Counted from the stretch's first letter, positions 29,376-40,395 are shown. The stretch is DNA of 61,791 bases from Pantoea stewartii subsp. stewartii (GCF_008801695.1 NZ_VZPF01000022.1:1-61791); one strand, 5' to 3'. Translations and numbers: made by a program. The notes: generated by a model not told the origin, from the sequence alone.

Positions 29376-30314
29376 ATGAAAGTTGCCGTTCTCGGTGCCG
29401 CGGGTGGCATAGGCCAGGCGCTCGCACTTCTACTCAAAACCCAGCTTCCAGCAGGTTCAGAACTGTCTCTTTACGATATCGCGCCTGTCACGCCGGGCGT
29501 GGCAGTAGATCTCAGCCATATTCCCACCGCAGTAAAGGTGCAGGGGTTCAGCGGTGAGGATGCCAAACCAGCCCTGAAAGGGGCCGACGTTGTGCTTATT
29601 TCCGCGGGTGTGGCACGCAAACCGGGCATGGATCGTGCGGATCTCTTTAATGTTAACGCCGGCATCGTCAGCAACCTGATCGAGCAGGTGGCGACTACCG
29701 CCCCTAAGGCGCTGATTGGTGTCATTACCAACCCTGTTAATACGACCGTGGCGATTGCGGCGGAAGTGCTCAAAAAACACGGCGTCTACGATAAGAATCG
29801 TCTCTTCGGTGTCACTACGCTGGACATCATCCGTGCAAACACCTTCGTTGCGGAGCTTAAAGGTAAACAACCTGGCGAAGTTGAAGTGCCTGTCGTCGGT
29901 GGGCATTCCGGTGTGACCATCCTGCCACTGTTGTCTCAGGTGCCGGGCGTCAGCTTCAGTGAGCAGGAGGTGGCTGACCTGACCAAACGTATCCAGAATG
30001 CGGGTACTGAGGTCGTTGAGGCCAAGGCCGGTGGCGGCTCTGCTACATTGTCTATGGGCCAGGCAGCTGCCCGTTTTGGATTATCGCTGGTGCGCGCATT
30101 GAATGGCGAAGCGAACGTAGTGGAATGTGCTTATGTTGAAGGTGAAGGAAAGTATGCCCGCTTCTTCTCCCAACCGCTGCTGCTGGGCAAGAATGGGGTT
30201 GCTGAGCGCAAGCCCATCGGCGCATTAAGTCCGTTTGAACAGCAGGCACTGGAAGGCATGCTTGAAACGCTGAAAAAAGATATCGCGCAGGGCGAAGCCT
30301 TTGTGAAGCAATAA
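29376..30314 (+). CDS. mdh: Malate dehydrogenase
   Basis: This 312-residue NAD-dependent enzyme (E. coli Mdh 312) interconverts malate and oxaloacetate in the citric-acid cycle. The NAD-binding motif [11 protein letters not shown] (7-17), the substrate arginines in ARKPGMDR (about 81-87), the [11 protein letters not shown] segment (Arg153) and the catalytic histidine in GGHSG (about 177) are visible. It is monocistronic, divergent from argR, and has a good ribosome-binding site (AAGGAG). Confidence 0.99.
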   Translation: MKVAVLGAAGGIGQALALLLKTQLPAGSELSLYDIAPVTPGVAVDLSHIPTAVKVQGFSGEDAKPALKGADVVLISAGVARKPGMDRADLFNVNAGIVSNLIEQVATTAPKALIGVITNPVNTTVAIAAEVLKKHGVYDKNRLFGVTTLDIIRANTFVAELKGKQPGEVEVPVVGGHSGVTILPLLSQVPGVSFSEQEVADLTKRIQNAGTEVVEAKAGGGSATLSMGQAAARFGLSLVRALNGEANVVECAYVEGEGKYARFFSQPLLLGKNGVAERKPIGALSPFEQQALEGMLETLKKDIAQGEAFVKQ

Positions 30315-30331
30315 AGCGTTTCAGACAACAT

Positions 30332-30358
30332 AACGCCCGGTTCGACCGGGCGTTTTTT
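30332..30358 (+). terminator. intrinsic terminator of mdh
   Basis: AACGCCCGG and CCGGGCGTT form the stem around TTCGA, followed by TTTTTT. It lies 17 nt after the mdh stop, in front of the convergent mscM. Confidence 0.93.
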
Positions 30359-30451
30359 ATTGCGTTCTGATACCTAACCTGAACAAGATTACGCGCTGTC
30401 TCGCTGCGCACCAATCCGCTCTTAACCGGCCCGTTACGGCAATTTTTATTC

Positions 30452-33400
30452 TCAGAGCCCACCTGAGCGGAACGTTCGGGTGGTCGATGCGCTATTACCT
30501 GTCGGCGTTTTTCGGCTCAGCGCTTCTACGCGCATCTGGAACGGCGGGAACGGCATTTCAATGCCATGCTCTGCAAAGCCATGTAAAATAAGCTGATGCA
30601 GTTCATGGCGAAGCGGCATTCGATGGCCCATTTCCGCCGCATGCACGCGCAGTTCAAACAACTGAATTCCCTGCTGTAAATCCACCAGGAACACTTCAGG
30701 TGGCGGTGTATCCAGCACATAGCTGCAGCGCTCTGCCGCCTGTTTAAGCAGGGTAGTGACTTCTTCACTGCTAACGGTAGCGGGGGCAGGGATGGTCAGC
30801 ACCACACGCGTGACGGAATCGGAAAGCGACCAGTTAACAAACTGCTCAGTAATGAACGCCTTATTGGGCACGATAATCTCTTTGCGATCCCAGTCAGTGA
30901 TCGTGGTTGCGCGGGTATTGATGCGCGTAATGCTGCCGGTAAGGTCGCGGATGGTCACGGTATCACCGATACGAATCGGTTTTTCAAACAGGATAATCAG
31001 GCCGGAAATAAAGTTCGCGAAAATCTCCTGCAGACCAAATCCCAGCCCGACGCCCAGACCGGTAACCAGCCATTGTAGTTTTGACCACTCAATGCCGATG
31101 AGTGAGAAGCCCAGCAAGCCACCGATCAGCAACAGCACATATTTTGTCAGCGTGGTGATGGCATAACCGGTGCCCGGTGACAAATCAAGATGCTGCAGTA
31201 ACGCAAGCTCAAGCAGAGCCGGCATATTGCGCACCAGTTGTGTGGTAATCACGAATACCAGAATGGCAATCAGGACGGCACCCAGCGTAATAGGTTGAAT
31301 GCTTTCGACGCCCTGAACGGAGGTATTCACGTCCCACAGACGAATATTTTCAAGGAAACCAAATGCAGAGTGGATTTCTGACCACAGGACGATGACCGAT
31401 ACCAGCGCGATAAGTGTCAAAATGGAGCGTACCAGACGCAGCGACTGAGCACTGATGGCGTCCAGGTCGATAACAGGCTCTTCAATTTCAATTACGTCAG
31501 TATTTTGTGCGGCCTGATCTTTCTCCTCTTCGTTGCGCGCACGGTTGGCGAGCATATCGGCACGGCGTTGGCGTGCGCGATCAAAGCCCAGCCTGCGTCG
31601 CTGAATCAGCATCCAGCGGCGAATGATGTGGTAAATCACCAGCAGGAAAAACCAGATCGCCACAGAGGTTTCCAGACGGGCGAGCAGCGCCTGCGCGGTT
31701 TCAAGATAGCCCGTCATTGACGCAAGGGCGGCTACCAGTGGAATAGCGATCATTAGATTCCACAGCAGGCGGTTAATCATATTCTCGCCGCTGCCCTCTT
31801 TATCGAGATAAAGCGGTATGCCCGCACGCTTCAGGCTTACCGTCACAATACTGAGCGCGCCACAGATCAAAATAAAGCACAGCCGCCCTAGGGTGGCGGA
31901 GAACAGGCGATCGTCAAGGTTATCGAAGGTAATCAGCAACATGATCAGCGGCACGATCAGGCCAATACTCAACGAGTAATAGCGCATCGCGCGTGCAACA
32001 CGCACCTGAGGCCAGCGGAAATGCACGATGAACAGGCCGTTTGGGCGCGCAAACTGTGCGCTGACCATAAAGATCCACAGCAAAGGTAAGGTGGCGGTGA
32101 TGCCGTCGCCTATCGCCACGGCGACAGGATAGGGCCAGGCATTTTGCAGGCCGTATCCCAGCGTAGCCCAGAGTACCGGCAGCGGCAGCGCCACCAGAAT
32201 CGACCAGAACACGGTACGGATTGTCAGGCGAAAACGATCCTGCGTCACCTTACCGACTTTACTGGCTGAGCGTTCAAGAAAAGCATTGAAGTGACGGCGG
32301 GTACTGAGACTGAAGCCGACCAGCAGCACCGCACCGAGAATGGGTAATACAGTGCTGCGGCTGGTAAACATCATGGCCAGCGCTTTACCGAGCTGCCCCA
32401 GTGTGTCCAGCGTCAGCAGGTGAGACAGGCCGTTAGCCACATCAAGGGGATAACTCAACGAAATCGGGCTGACATCGGCCGTCCAGAACAGGTAGCGGTG
32501 CGTCGCGTCTTTAACTTCGGTTAGCGCATCCTGTAGCTGCGTGTTCGCCACTTTCAGCTTGGTGATTTCCAGAATCAGCGTATCGCAGCCCGAAATCAAC
32601 GAGTTAAGCAGTTCGCGTTGCGTTTTAAGCTGCGCATCCAGAATCCGCTTTTGTTCGCTGGTAAAAGGCTGTCCGTCGGGCTGATGGGCCTTACGCAATA
32701 CGTTTTGCTGTTCGAGCAAATCCTCATAATGCAGTCGCTGAACACGAAGCTGGGCCATCTCATTGTCGATCTGCTGAGATTTCGGCATGTCAGGTAATCG
32801 TGCGACCTGCGCGCGAAGAGCATCACCGAGAAGACTGGATGCGCCCAGCCATTGAGATTGTTCCCGTAACGTGGACAGTGCCTGGCGGACCTGAATGATT
32901 TGATTGGTAGCGAGGCGTTGTTGTGAGGCCACCAGGTCCATTCGCTGCGCCTGCTGATTTAGTGCGCCAGATAACTCACGGTTAACGTGAAATTGTTTAC
33001 TGATCGCTGGCGGCAGATCACCGCTGTTTTCCGCCAGCTGTTCTGTCCGGGCCAGTGCAGTTTCTGCCTCGCGCTGACGTTGCTCATTAAGTTGATTACG
33101 CAGCGCCTGAAGATAATTATCGAGCTGGGTGACCTTACGCTGGTGGACTTCGGCGCGCATGCGCGCCAGTTCCTGACGATTATTTGCCGACAGCTGCGCC
33201 AGCTCAAACTCATCCACCCGGGCCTTATTCGCGGCATTTTCTGCCTGACGGGCCATCAGCTGTGCCTGGCCGGCTGGCGTGGCAGGGCTGCCCGCGCTCT
33301 GCAGACGTCGCTCGCTCTCCGTCAGCGCCCGACGTGCTTCCGTTTGCTGCTGCGGCAGTTGTGACAGGGAATCGCTGATCTCACGGGCCCGATCCTGCTC

Positions 33401-33790
33401 CTGTTGAGCCTGGCGTCCTTCCTCAATCAGCTGACTGCTGATTTGCAGAATCTCTTGTTCCAGCTCGGCACTGCTCATTGTGCTGCGTACCGTCTTCACA
33501 CTGTCGTTGAGTGAGGCGATTTGTTGTCTCAGCTCGCGTGCCAGACGCGGAAAATCATCAATGACCTGTTGATACTGCTGCGCGCGCTCAACAGCATCAT
33601 CACGTTCAGAAAGGGCCGCCAGTGCAGCTTCAAGCGACTGAATCTGATCGGTTTGCGAAGTGGCGTTTTTAGCGGACTTGACTTCTTCCAGCTGTTGTCT
33701 GAGCTGGCTGGCATCTGGCAGGCTGGCGGCAAACGTAGTACTGCTGAGCCCCAGGCTCAGCAGCAAACAGAGGAACGCGCGTACGAACAC
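30452..33790 (-). CDS. mscM: Miniconductance mechanosensitive channel MscM
   Basis: This 1112-residue channel (E. coli MscM/YjeP 1107) opens under membrane tension to release solutes after osmotic downshock. It has a signal peptide (about 1-22), a long periplasmic coiled-coil region (about 30-450, Gln/Ala/Leu-rich), about eleven transmembrane helices and a C-terminal MscS domain with pore helix and KPIRIGDTVTIRDLTGS beta domain. The start is GTG (33788-33790). It lies 11 nt after psd, and the psd-mscM pairing is conserved in enterobacteria. Confidence 0.96.
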   Translation of the reverse strand: MFVRAFLCLLLSLGLSSTTFAASLPDASQLRQQLEEVKSAKNATSQTDQIQSLEAALAALSERDDAVERAQQYQQVIDDFPRLARELRQQIASLNDSVKTVRSTMSSAELEQEILQISSQLIEEGRQAQQEQDRAREISDSLSQLPQQQTEARRALTESERRLQSAGSPATPAGQAQLMARQAENAANKARVDEFELAQLSANNRQELARMRAEVHQRKVTQLDNYLQALRNQLNEQRQREAETALARTEQLAENSGDLPPAISKQFHVNRELSGALNQQAQRMDLVASQQRLATNQIIQVRQALSTLREQSQWLGASSLLGDALRAQVARLPDMPKSQQIDNEMAQLRVQRLHYEDLLEQQNVLRKAHQPDGQPFTSEQKRILDAQLKTQRELLNSLISGCDTLILEITKLKVANTQLQDALTEVKDATHRYLFWTADVSPISLSYPLDVANGLSHLLTLDTLGQLGKALAMMFTSRSTVLPILGAVLLVGFSLSTRRHFNAFLERSASKVGKVTQDRFRLTIRTVFWSILVALPLPVLWATLGYGLQNAWPYPVAVAIGDGITATLPLLWIFMVSAQFARPNGLFIVHFRWPQVRVARAMRYYSLSIGLIVPLIMLLITFDNLDDRLFSATLGRLCFILICGALSIVTVSLKRAGIPLYLDKEGSGENMINRLLWNLMIAIPLVAALASMTGYLETAQALLARLETSVAIWFFLLVIYHIIRRWMLIQRRRLGFDRARQRRADMLANRARNEEEKDQAAQNTDVIEIEEPVIDLDAISAQSLRLVRSILTLIALVSVIVLWSEIHSAFGFLENIRLWDVNTSVQGVESIQPITLGAVLIAILVFVITTQLVRNMPALLELALLQHLDLSPGTGYAITTLTKYVLLLIGGLLGFSLIGIEWSKLQWLVTGLGVGLGFGLQEIFANFISGLIILFEKPIRIGDTVTIRDLTGSITRINTRATTITDWDRKEIIVPNKAFITEQFVNWSLSDSVTRVVLTIPAPATVSSEEVTTLLKQAAERCSYVLDTPPPEVFLVDLQQGIQLFELRVHAAEMGHRMPLRHELHQLILHGFAEHGIEMPFPPFQMRVEALSRKTPTGNSASTTRTFRSGGL

Positions 33791-33801
33791 AGGGCTTACT
33801 C

Positions 33802-34698
33802 TTATTCGACAGCGTCAGACGGTGTGGTGGCCAGAGGCAGGGCGACCGCCATAGGTTGTCCCATCCGGACTTTGCTTTCGGCCTCAAGGCTTTCTGCCAG
33901 CCTGACACGGCCAGGCGCAAACAGGTTAATCACGGTCGAGCCCAGCTTGAAGCGGCCCATTTCCTGGCCTTTAAGCAGAACAACGGCACCGTCGTGGTCG
34001 GCGGCCGGATAGTGCCAGCGTTTGATAATGCCTTCGCGTGGTGGCGTGACCGTGCCAGCCCAAACGGTTTCAATGCTCCCGACGATAGTCGCGCCCACCA
34101 GGATCTGTACCATCGGTCCCATATCGGTCTCGAAGTAACAAATGACCCGTTCGTTACGGGAAAACAGGTTAGGGATGTTGCGTGCGGTCAGAGGATTCAC
34201 TGAGTAAAGATCGCCTGGCACGTAAATCATTTCACGCAGGATGCCGTTGCACGGCATATGGACGCGGTGATAATCACGCGGTGCCAGATACGTCGTGATA
34301 AATTCACCCTCACGAAACAACGCGGCCAGTTGCTCGTTCCCTGCCAGCAGCGCGTCGATCGTATAGTAGTGGCCTTTTGCCTGAAAAATCTGGTCGCCTT
34401 CGATATGCCCAAGTTGACTGATGGCACCGTCCGCAGGCAGCGCAATCAGGCTCGCATCCGGATCCACAGGGCGCGCCTCATCCTTTAACGGGCGGACGAA
34501 GAAATCGTTGAAGGTGCGGTAACTGGCGGTATCCGGTTTACGTGCTTCAGTCATATCGACTTTATAAAACCAGACGAAGCCGTCAATCACCAGCTTAGTA
34601 AGCCAGCCGCCGCGACGGCTTGCGCCCCAGCCAGCAAGTTCAGTCAGCCATTTTTTGGGGAGAATGTGGTTCAAGCCAAGTTTAAAACGATCAAACAC
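33802..34698 (-). CDS. psd: Phosphatidylserine decarboxylase proenzyme
   Basis: This 298-residue inner-membrane enzyme makes phosphatidylethanolamine. The proenzyme cleaves itself at LGS-T; Ser254 becomes the pyruvoyl group of the alpha chain, the same position as in E. coli. The motif [13 protein letters not shown] and the processing site [10 protein letters not shown] are intact. The C-terminal tail is about 24 residues shorter than in E. coli (322 aa), downstream of the catalytic part. It lies between rsgA and mscM on the same strand. Confidence 0.97.
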   Translation of the reverse strand: MFDRFKLGLNHILPKKWLTELAGWGASRRGGWLTKLVIDGFVWFYKVDMTEARKPDTASYRTFNDFFVRPLKDEARPVDPDASLIALPADGAISQLGHIEGDQIFQAKGHYYTIDALLAGNEQLAALFREGEFITTYLAPRDYHRVHMPCNGILREMIYVPGDLYSVNPLTARNIPNLFSRNERVICYFETDMGPMVQILVGATIVGSIETVWAGTVTPPREGIIKRWHYPAADHDGAVVLLKGQEMGRFKLGSTVINLFAPGRVRLAESLEAESKVRMGQPMAVALPLATTPSDAVE

Positions 34699-34790
34699 CC
34701 TAGCCTCCTGGCTATCTTTTATAACATTGACAAAATGGGGGCGGATTGTAGCAGCGCCCCGGTCAGATGGCGACTACGCTGTTACTGGCC

Positions 34791-35840
34791 TTAATCTTCA
34801 CTCTCAGCAAAGTTTTTCCGGACTTTCACCTGCGCCATACTGTCCAGAATGCGGTGATAGTTGTCAAAGCGGGATGCGTCGATTTTTCCTTGCTCAACGG
34901 CTTCACGGATGGCACAGCCAGGGTCCGAGCCATGTTTGCAGTCACGGAACTTGCATTCGCCTAAAAACTCACGGAATTCGACAAATCCCCGGGTGATTTG
35001 TTCCGGCTCCAGATGCCATAAACCGAACTCACGAACGCCGGGCGAATCGATCACATCGCCGCCGTCGGGGAAATGATAAAGCCGGGATGCTGTCGTCGTA
35101 TGCTGACCCAGACCCGACACGTCGGACACGTCATTGGTCAGAATGGCCGTATCTTCCTGTTGATCAAAACCGAGCAGGGCATTCAACAGGCTCGACTTGC
35201 CGACGCCGGACTGTCCCGCAAAGATACTTATCCGGTCAATCAATGCCGCCTGCAATTCACTCAGACCGGCTTTCTCATGGCTGGAGACCATTAAGACCCG
35301 ATAACCAATCTTGCGATAGATCGCCATTTGCTCATCGACAAACGTGCGGGCTTTATCATCCAGCAGGTCGATTTTATTGAGCACCAGCAGCGGCTCGATA
35401 TCCAGCGTTTCACTGGCGACCAGATAGCGGTCAATTATGTTCAGGGAGAGCTCGGGCAAAATGGCCGACACGATAATAATCTGATCGATGTTCGCGGCAA
35501 TAGGTTTAACGCCGTCGTAAAAATCAGGACGTGTCAGTACGCTGGTGCGCTCATGCACCGCTTCAACAATGCCTTTGCCGCCGTTGAGGGCAGGGCGCCA
35601 GACCACACGATCGCCCGTCACCAGTGAACGAATCGTCCTGCGAATATTGCAGCGATGCGTAATGCCCGCACTGTCTTCGACATCGGCATGCATGCCAAAT
35701 CGGCTGACCACAATGCCCTCAGCATCTTCACCAAATAAATTATCGTCCGCTTCCGGGCGCGTTTTGCGCTGATTTAAACGACGATCGTGGTTAGCGCTTA
35801 CGCGGCGTTGTTGACCTTTCGACAGTTTATTTTTACTCAC
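34791..35840 (-). CDS. rsgA: Small ribosomal subunit biogenesis GTPase RsgA
   Basis: This 349-residue circularly permuted GTPase (E. coli RsgA 350) acts late in 30S maturation and checks the decoding centre. In order it has a basic N-terminus, an OB-fold domain, the G4 motif NKIDLLD before the P-loop GQSGVGKSS (about 216-224) and the G3 motif DSPGVREFG, then a zinc site with [14 protein letters not shown] (about 297-310). It is divergent from orn across about 100 bp, as in E. coli. Confidence 0.98.
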   Translation of the reverse strand: MSKNKLSKGQQRRVSANHDRRLNQRKTRPEADDNLFGEDAEGIVVSRFGMHADVEDSAGITHRCNIRRTIRSLVTGDRVVWRPALNGGKGIVEAVHERTSVLTRPDFYDGVKPIAANIDQIIIVSAILPELSLNIIDRYLVASETLDIEPLLVLNKIDLLDDKARTFVDEQMAIYRKIGYRVLMVSSHEKAGLSELQAALIDRISIFAGQSGVGKSSLLNALLGFDQQEDTAILTNDVSDVSGLGQHTTTASRLYHFPDGGDVIDSPGVREFGLWHLEPEQITRGFVEFREFLGECKFRDCKHGSDPGCAIREAVEQGKIDASRFDNYHRILDSMAQVKVRKNFAESED

Positions 35841-35939
35841 TCACCCTCACCGGTTTAGCTGGATTTCGCCATAGGGGCAAAACGTCTATGATACACCTTA
35901 TTGATGACGAATGACGACTCAGCAACCACAGGTAATAGC

Positions 35940-36488
35940 ATGGCCACTGGAAACGAAAATAATTTAATCTGGATTGATTTGGAAATGACCGGGCTCGATC
36001 CGGAACGCGATCGTATCATTGAGATTGCCACTCTGGTGACTGATGCCGATCTGAATATTCTGGCGGAGGGGCCGGTGATGGCGGTTCATCAGTCTGATGA
36101 ACAACTGAGCCTGATGGATGACTGGAACGTCCGTACTCATACTAACAGTGGACTGGTTGCGCGCGTTAAAGCCAGCCAGACAGATGACCGTGCTGCTGAA
36201 AAGGCAACGATCGAATTTCTGAAACAGTGGGTGCCAGCCAATACCTCGCCGATCTGCGGCAACAGTATCGGCCAGGATCGCCGTTTTTTGTTTAAGTACA
36301 TGCCGGAGCTGGAAGCCTACTTCCATTATCGCTATCTGGATGTCAGCACACTGAAAGAACTGGCTCGCCGCTGGAAGCCAGACATCCTGCCAGGCTTCAA
36401 AAAGACGGGTTCGCACCAGGCACTGGACGATATTCGTGAGTCTGTTGCCGAGCTTGCTTATTACCGTCAACACTTTTTGCAGCTTTAA
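35940..36488 (+). CDS. orn: Oligoribonuclease
   Basis: This 182-residue DEDDh 3'-5' exoribonuclease degrades short oligonucleotides, including pGpG from cyclic-di-GMP breakdown. The exonuclease motifs are visible: IDLEMTG (Exo I), [11 protein letters not shown] (Exo II) and H-x4-D in SHQALDDI (Exo III). The ATG at 35940 ([13 protein letters not shown]) matches the family start; a 13-residue upstream extension is open but unrelated. It lies upstream of the tRNA-Gly cluster as in E. coli. Confidence 0.98.
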   Translation: MATGNENNLIWIDLEMTGLDPERDRIIEIATLVTDADLNILAEGPVMAVHQSDEQLSLMDDWNVRTHTNSGLVARVKASQTDDRAAEKATIEFLKQWVPANTSPICGNSIGQDRRFLFKYMPELEAYFHYRYLDVSTLKELARRWKPDILPGFKKTGSHQALDDIRESVAELAYYRQHFLQL

Positions 36489-36572
36489 CCAGCAAAGGGT
36501 GCACAGGAAATCGCCATGTTGCTGCAATAATCAGCAAACGCGTTAAAAGCGCAAAATTTTGTTGTCAGCATC

Positions 36573-36600
36573 TTGCAGCAGCAGCGATTTCTCGTATAAT
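36573..36600 (+). promoter_or_regulatory. promoter of the tRNA-Gly cluster
   Basis: TTGCAG (36573-36578), a 16-bp spacer and a perfect TATAAT (36595-36600) precede a GC-rich discriminator (GCGCACCCCG). Stable-RNA promoters typically look like this and are under stringent control. Confidence 0.85.
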
Positions 36601-36641
36601 GCGCACCCCGTACCAGTGAAGAATTTATGACGGTACAAGGC

Positions 36642-36717
<76 letters not shown>

Positions 36718-36743
36718 AATGATGTTTAGCAGTATCCTACTAT

Positions 36744-36819
<76 letters not shown>

Positions 36820-36845
36820 AAATGTGTTTTGCAGTGCCCTTCTAT

Positions 36846-36921
<76 letters not shown>

Positions 36922-36989
36922 GATTTATCGTCACGTTTTTGTTAACAGCCTGTCAGGCTGGCAGCAGTATCAACGACAATTCAGTCCAG

Positions 36990-37238
36990 TTATCCACAGC
37001 CGTTATCGCGTTGTCTGTGCCGTTTTCGCCCTTCTGAAATTTTGTTTTAAACAGAGTTATCCACAGGTTTGTGAATTAAGCCAGACGGTAGACGCATTTG
37101 CAAAATAACACAAATTTTATTTAAATTACTGATTTTTAATGAAATAATAATATTTCATTATGTTATTCTTTTCTGTCAGTTGTGTTATTACGATTGAATG
37201 ACAACGCGTTTTTATTTTTATTCACAGGATGTGGAAAT
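36990..37238. promoter_or_regulatory. datA: DnaA-box cluster, datA-like DnaA titration/inactivation site
   Basis: This gene-free 342-bp gap (36922-37263) holds DnaA boxes TTATCCACA at 36990-36998 and 37057-37065 and TTATTCACA at 37218-37226. Two one-mismatch boxes lie on the minus strand: TAATTCACA (37070-37078) and ATTTCCACA (37230-37238). In E. coli the datA site, which with IHF promotes hydrolysis of ATP-DnaA and limits re-initiation, lies between the glyVXY tRNAs and queG, the same place. I find no strict IHF consensus, but the centre (37080-37220) is very AT-rich and contains a 10-bp-arm palindrome. Confidence 0.75.
37137..37160. repeat. AT-rich perfect palindrome inside the datA-like region
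   Basis: TAATGAAATA and TATTTCATTA are perfect 10-bp arms around ATAA. It lies midway between the second and third perfect DnaA boxes. It could be a bent-DNA or protein-binding site, or a weak hairpin. Confidence 0.7.
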
Positions 37239-37263
37239 CCCTGTTTTCTGGACAGTTGCGCAA

Positions 37264-38403
37264 TCAGGCATCACGTGGTAATCCCTTTTCAATAACTCTC
37301 ACCAGCCGTTTTTGCTGCGCGGGTTGAACATCGATCGCCAGCGCTTTTCGCTTATGTAACTGTTGCGTGATGGCCCACTCAATATGTTCGTCCAGCAGAT
37401 CGCTTTCGCCACGTCGTTGCTCAAGGACGCTAAGGATCTCTGTATGCCAGGGTGCATTGCCCAGCGCGACGGCAATATTACGGGACCAGCGCTGATAACC
37501 AATGCGCCGAATAGGGGACCCTTCAGTAATGCGCAGGAATTTAGCTTCATCCCACTGAAAGAGCGCGGTTAACTCTGGCGCATGCAGCGCGGCGCGGGGC
37601 GAAAAATCGGCTTCGTCAGTCAACTGCCCATAGCGATTCCAGGGGCAAATCAACTGGCAGTCGTCACAGCCATAAATCCGGTTTCCCATGAGCGGCCGAA
37701 ACTCCTCCGGTATAGCTCCTTCGAGTTCGATCGTCAGGTAGGAAATGCAACGTCGCGCATCGACGGTATAGGGCTCAACAATCGCGCCCGTCGGGCAAAT
37801 GGTCATGCAGGCAACGCAGCGCCCACACTGTTCTTCCTGCGGCGTATCGATGGGAAGGGGCAGATCGATCAGCAGTTCACCCAGAAAAAACCACGAACCG
37901 GCTTCACGATTCAGGATCAGCGAATGTTTACCGGTCCAGCCCAGTCCGGCTTTCGCCGCCAGCGGGCGTTCAAGCAGCGGCGCAGAATCCACAAACGGGC
38001 GAAACTGGCTTTCGCCACAGTGCGTCTGGATCATTTCTCCAAGCTTTTTCAGGCGATTGCGCAATACTTTGTGGTAATCGCGGCCCAGCGCGTAACGGCT
38101 GACATAACCCAACTGTGGGTTTTTCAGCGTGCTGGCAAACGCGGCTTTCGCGGGCAAGTAGTTCATGCGAACGCTGATCACCCTCAGCGTGCCGGGTAGC
38201 AGTTCATGCGGACGTGCGCGCATCATTCCATGGCGGGCCATCCATTCCATTTCGCCATGGTACTGCTTATCCAGCCAGTCTTGCAGACGCGGTTCTTCTG
38301 CGCTGAGATCGGTATCGGTAATACCGACCTGCTGAAAGCCCAGATCGCGTCCCCACTGCTTAATGTGTTGAGCGAGTTGATCAAGATCCAGAGGGTATGA
38401 CAT
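37264..38403 (-). CDS. queG: Epoxyqueuosine reductase
   Basis: This 379-residue cobalamin- and iron-sulfur-dependent enzyme (E. coli QueG 379) performs the last step of queuosine synthesis on tRNA, reducing epoxyqueuosine to queuosine. Two [4Fe-4S] motifs, CGRCVACMTICPTGAI and CDDCQLICPWNR, and the catalytic-region FVDSAPLLERP are present. The ATG at 38401-38403 ([10 protein letters not shown]) fits the family. It overlaps the divergent nnr start by two bases, so the two genes have no spacer and each promoter must lie inside the other gene. Confidence 0.97.
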   Translation of the reverse strand: MSYPLDLDQLAQHIKQWGRDLGFQQVGITDTDLSAEEPRLQDWLDKQYHGEMEWMARHGMMRARPHELLPGTLRVISVRMNYLPAKAAFASTLKNPQLGYVSRYALGRDYHKVLRNRLKKLGEMIQTHCGESQFRPFVDSAPLLERPLAAKAGLGWTGKHSLILNREAGSWFFLGELLIDLPLPIDTPQEEQCGRCVACMTICPTGAIVEPYTVDARRCISYLTIELEGAIPEEFRPLMGNRIYGCDDCQLICPWNRYGQLTDEADFSPRAALHAPELTALFQWDEAKFLRITEGSPIRRIGYQRWSRNIAVALGNAPWHTEILSVLEQRRGESDLLDEHIEWAITQQLHKRKALAIDVQPAQQKRLVRVIEKGLPRDA

Positions 38404-39922
38404 GACTAACCAGAATCCGAAGAGAAACCGCGGCAGTTTACCACACTCTGTCTGGCCTGCGCAGGCGCTGAAACAACTTGAGCGCGAGGGGGCAGATGCG
38501 CTGGGCATTACGCTCTACGAGCTGATGTTACGTGCAGGTCAGGCGGTATATGAACATATTATGGCGCACTGGCCAGAAGCTCAGCACTGGCTGGTGTTGT
38601 GCGGTCACGGCAACAACGGAGGCGATGGCTATGTTGTTGCCCGGTTGGCTCAGGCTGCAGGTAAACAGGTGACGTTGCTGGCGTGCGATGGCAGTAAACC
38701 TTTACCCGACGAAGCGCGTACTGCGCGAGACGGATGGCTTGAATCGGGCGGCGAAATTCACGCGCCCGACGCCGCCTGGCCTGAAAACGTCGACGTGATC
38801 GTAGACGCGTTGTTAGGCACTGGCGTTTCACGGGCGCCGGTTGAGCCTTTATCGACCCTGATTGCACAGATAAATCAGCATAGCGCGCCGGTCGTGGCCA
38901 TCGATATGCCATCCGGCCTGTCGGCAGAAAACGGCATGACGCCGGGTGAGGCGACAGAAGCCACGCATACGGTGAGCGTGATCGCGTTAAAACCCGGACA
39001 GCTCACCGGTAAAGCACGGGATTGTGTCGGACAACTTTATTTCGCCGGTCTGGGTTTACACGACTTTCTGACAGCACAGCAGCCCCCCATGGCCCGATAC
39101 GATGCACACAGTTTACGCCAGTGGCTTAAGCCGCGTAAGGCGACCTCCCATAAAGGTGATCAGGGCCGCCTGCTGATTATTGGTGGGGACAGTGGAACCA
39201 CGGGCGCTATTCGGATGTCTGCGGAAGCAGCGCTACGCACCGGTAGCGGCTTGGTGCGAGTACTTACTCACAAGGATAATATTGCGCCCATTCTTACCGC
39301 GCGCCCGGAAGTGATGGTGGACGAGCTGACGGATACGCGCCTGGATGATGGCATCGCCTGGGCGGATGTCATTGCGATTGGACCGGGGCTGGGACAGCGT
39401 GAATGGGGCCAGAATGCACTGGAGAAGGTTAAAAGCGCTGAAAAGCCGATGCTTTGGGATGCTGATGCGCTTAACTTGCTGGCAATAAAGGCAGAGAAAC
39501 GTCAGAATCGCATTATAACGCCGCATCCAGGCGAAGCGGCTCGCTTGCTGGGTGTTAAAACCAGCGAAATTGAAAGTGACCGCTTACATGCTGCACAGGA
39601 ACTGGTGAAACGCTATGGTGGTGTCGTGGTCTTAAAAGGCGCCGGCACCATTATTGCCAGTGAAAGTGGTCAGATGGCTTTTGCCGATGTGGGTAATGCA
39701 GGAATGGCATCGGGTGGTATGGGTGATGTGCTCACCGGTATTATTGCCTCGTTGATGGGACAAAAATTGGCGCTGTTTGATGCTGCCTGCGCAGGTTGTG
39801 TCGCTCACGGTGCTGCCGCTGATAAGCGAGCGGCACTATGGGGCACGCGCGGTATGCTGGCATCAGACTTATTTGATCTGCTGTGGCAGTTTGTTAATCC
39901 AGAGATGAATCAAGAAGTATGA
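38402..39922 (+). CDS. nnr: Bifunctional NAD(P)HX epimerase / ADP-dependent NAD(P)HX dehydratase
   Basis: This 506-residue repair enzyme (E. coli Nnr/YjeF 515) restores NAD(P)H damaged by hydration. The N-terminal epimerase domain (about 20-220) shows [15 protein letters not shown] and DALLGTG. The C-terminal kinase-like dehydratase domain (about 230-495) shows [24 protein letters not shown] and [15 protein letters not shown]. It starts the long plus-strand cluster nnr-tsaE-amiB-mutL-miaA-hfq, with its stop overlapping the tsaE ATG (ATGA). Confidence 0.97.
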   Translation: MTNQNPKRNRGSLPHSVWPAQALKQLEREGADALGITLYELMLRAGQAVYEHIMAHWPEAQHWLVLCGHGNNGGDGYVVARLAQAAGKQVTLLACDGSKPLPDEARTARDGWLESGGEIHAPDAAWPENVDVIVDALLGTGVSRAPVEPLSTLIAQINQHSAPVVAIDMPSGLSAENGMTPGEATEATHTVSVIALKPGQLTGKARDCVGQLYFAGLGLHDFLTAQQPPMARYDAHSLRQWLKPRKATSHKGDQGRLLIIGGDSGTTGAIRMSAEAALRTGSGLVRVLTHKDNIAPILTARPEVMVDELTDTRLDDGIAWADVIAIGPGLGQREWGQNALEKVKSAEKPMLWDADALNLLAIKAEKRQNRIITPHPGEAARLLGVKTSEIESDRLHAAQELVKRYGGVVVLKGAGTIIASESGQMAFADVGNAGMASGGMGDVLTGIIASLMGQKLALFDAACAGCVAHGAAADKRAALWGTRGMLASDLFDLLWQFVNPEMNQEV

Positions 39923-40395
39923 AGAGCTGTGTTATACCTTTGCCCACTGAGGCGGCAACACTCGACTTGGGTGCTCAACTGGCGCATGCCTGTGGCAGGG
40001 CGGCGGTTATCTATCTTTACGGCGACCTCGGTGCGGGAAAAACCACATTCAGCCGCGGTTTCTTACAGGCATCCGGCCACGTGGGCAATGTGAAAAGTCC
40101 GACCTATACGCTGGTTGAGCCGTATGTTCTGGACGGGCGGGCTGTCTATCATTTTGATCTTTATCGCCTTGCCGATCCGGAAGAACTTGAGTTCATGGGG
40201 ATTCGTGATTACTTCACCAATGACGCGATTTGTCTGGTGGAGTGGCCGCAACAGGGTGCCGGTATTTTGCCTCCCCCGGATATCGCCTTAACGCTGCGTT
40301 ATGTCAATGAGGCACGCGAGGCCGAACTGGTGGCACATTCCGAACAGGGACAGCGCTGGGTGACGCAGATTGAACAAGGCAGGGCACCGGCATGA
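39919..40395 (+). CDS. tsaE: tRNA threonylcarbamoyladenosine biosynthesis ATPase TsaE
   Basis: This 158-residue P-loop ATPase (E. coli TsaE 153) works with TsaB and TsaD to make the essential t6A37 modification in ANN-decoding tRNAs. Walker [14 protein letters not shown] (about 35-47), the switch [10 protein letters not shown] and the HFDLYRL segment are intact. Its start and stop both overlap the neighbouring genes by ATGA, indicating translational coupling. Confidence 0.97.
   Translation: MKSCVIPLPTEAATLDLGAQLAHACGRAAVIYLYGDLGAGKTTFSRGFLQASGHVGNVKSPTYTLVEPYVLDGRAVYHFDLYRLADPEELEFMGIRDYFTNDAICLVEWPQQGAGILPPPDIALTLRYVNEAREAELVAHSEQGQRWVTQIEQGRAPA

Noticed and set aside
37582..38199. Plus-strand open frame of 205 codons inside queG
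   Set aside because: Antisense shadow; QueG iron-sulfur motifs on the other strand explain the region.
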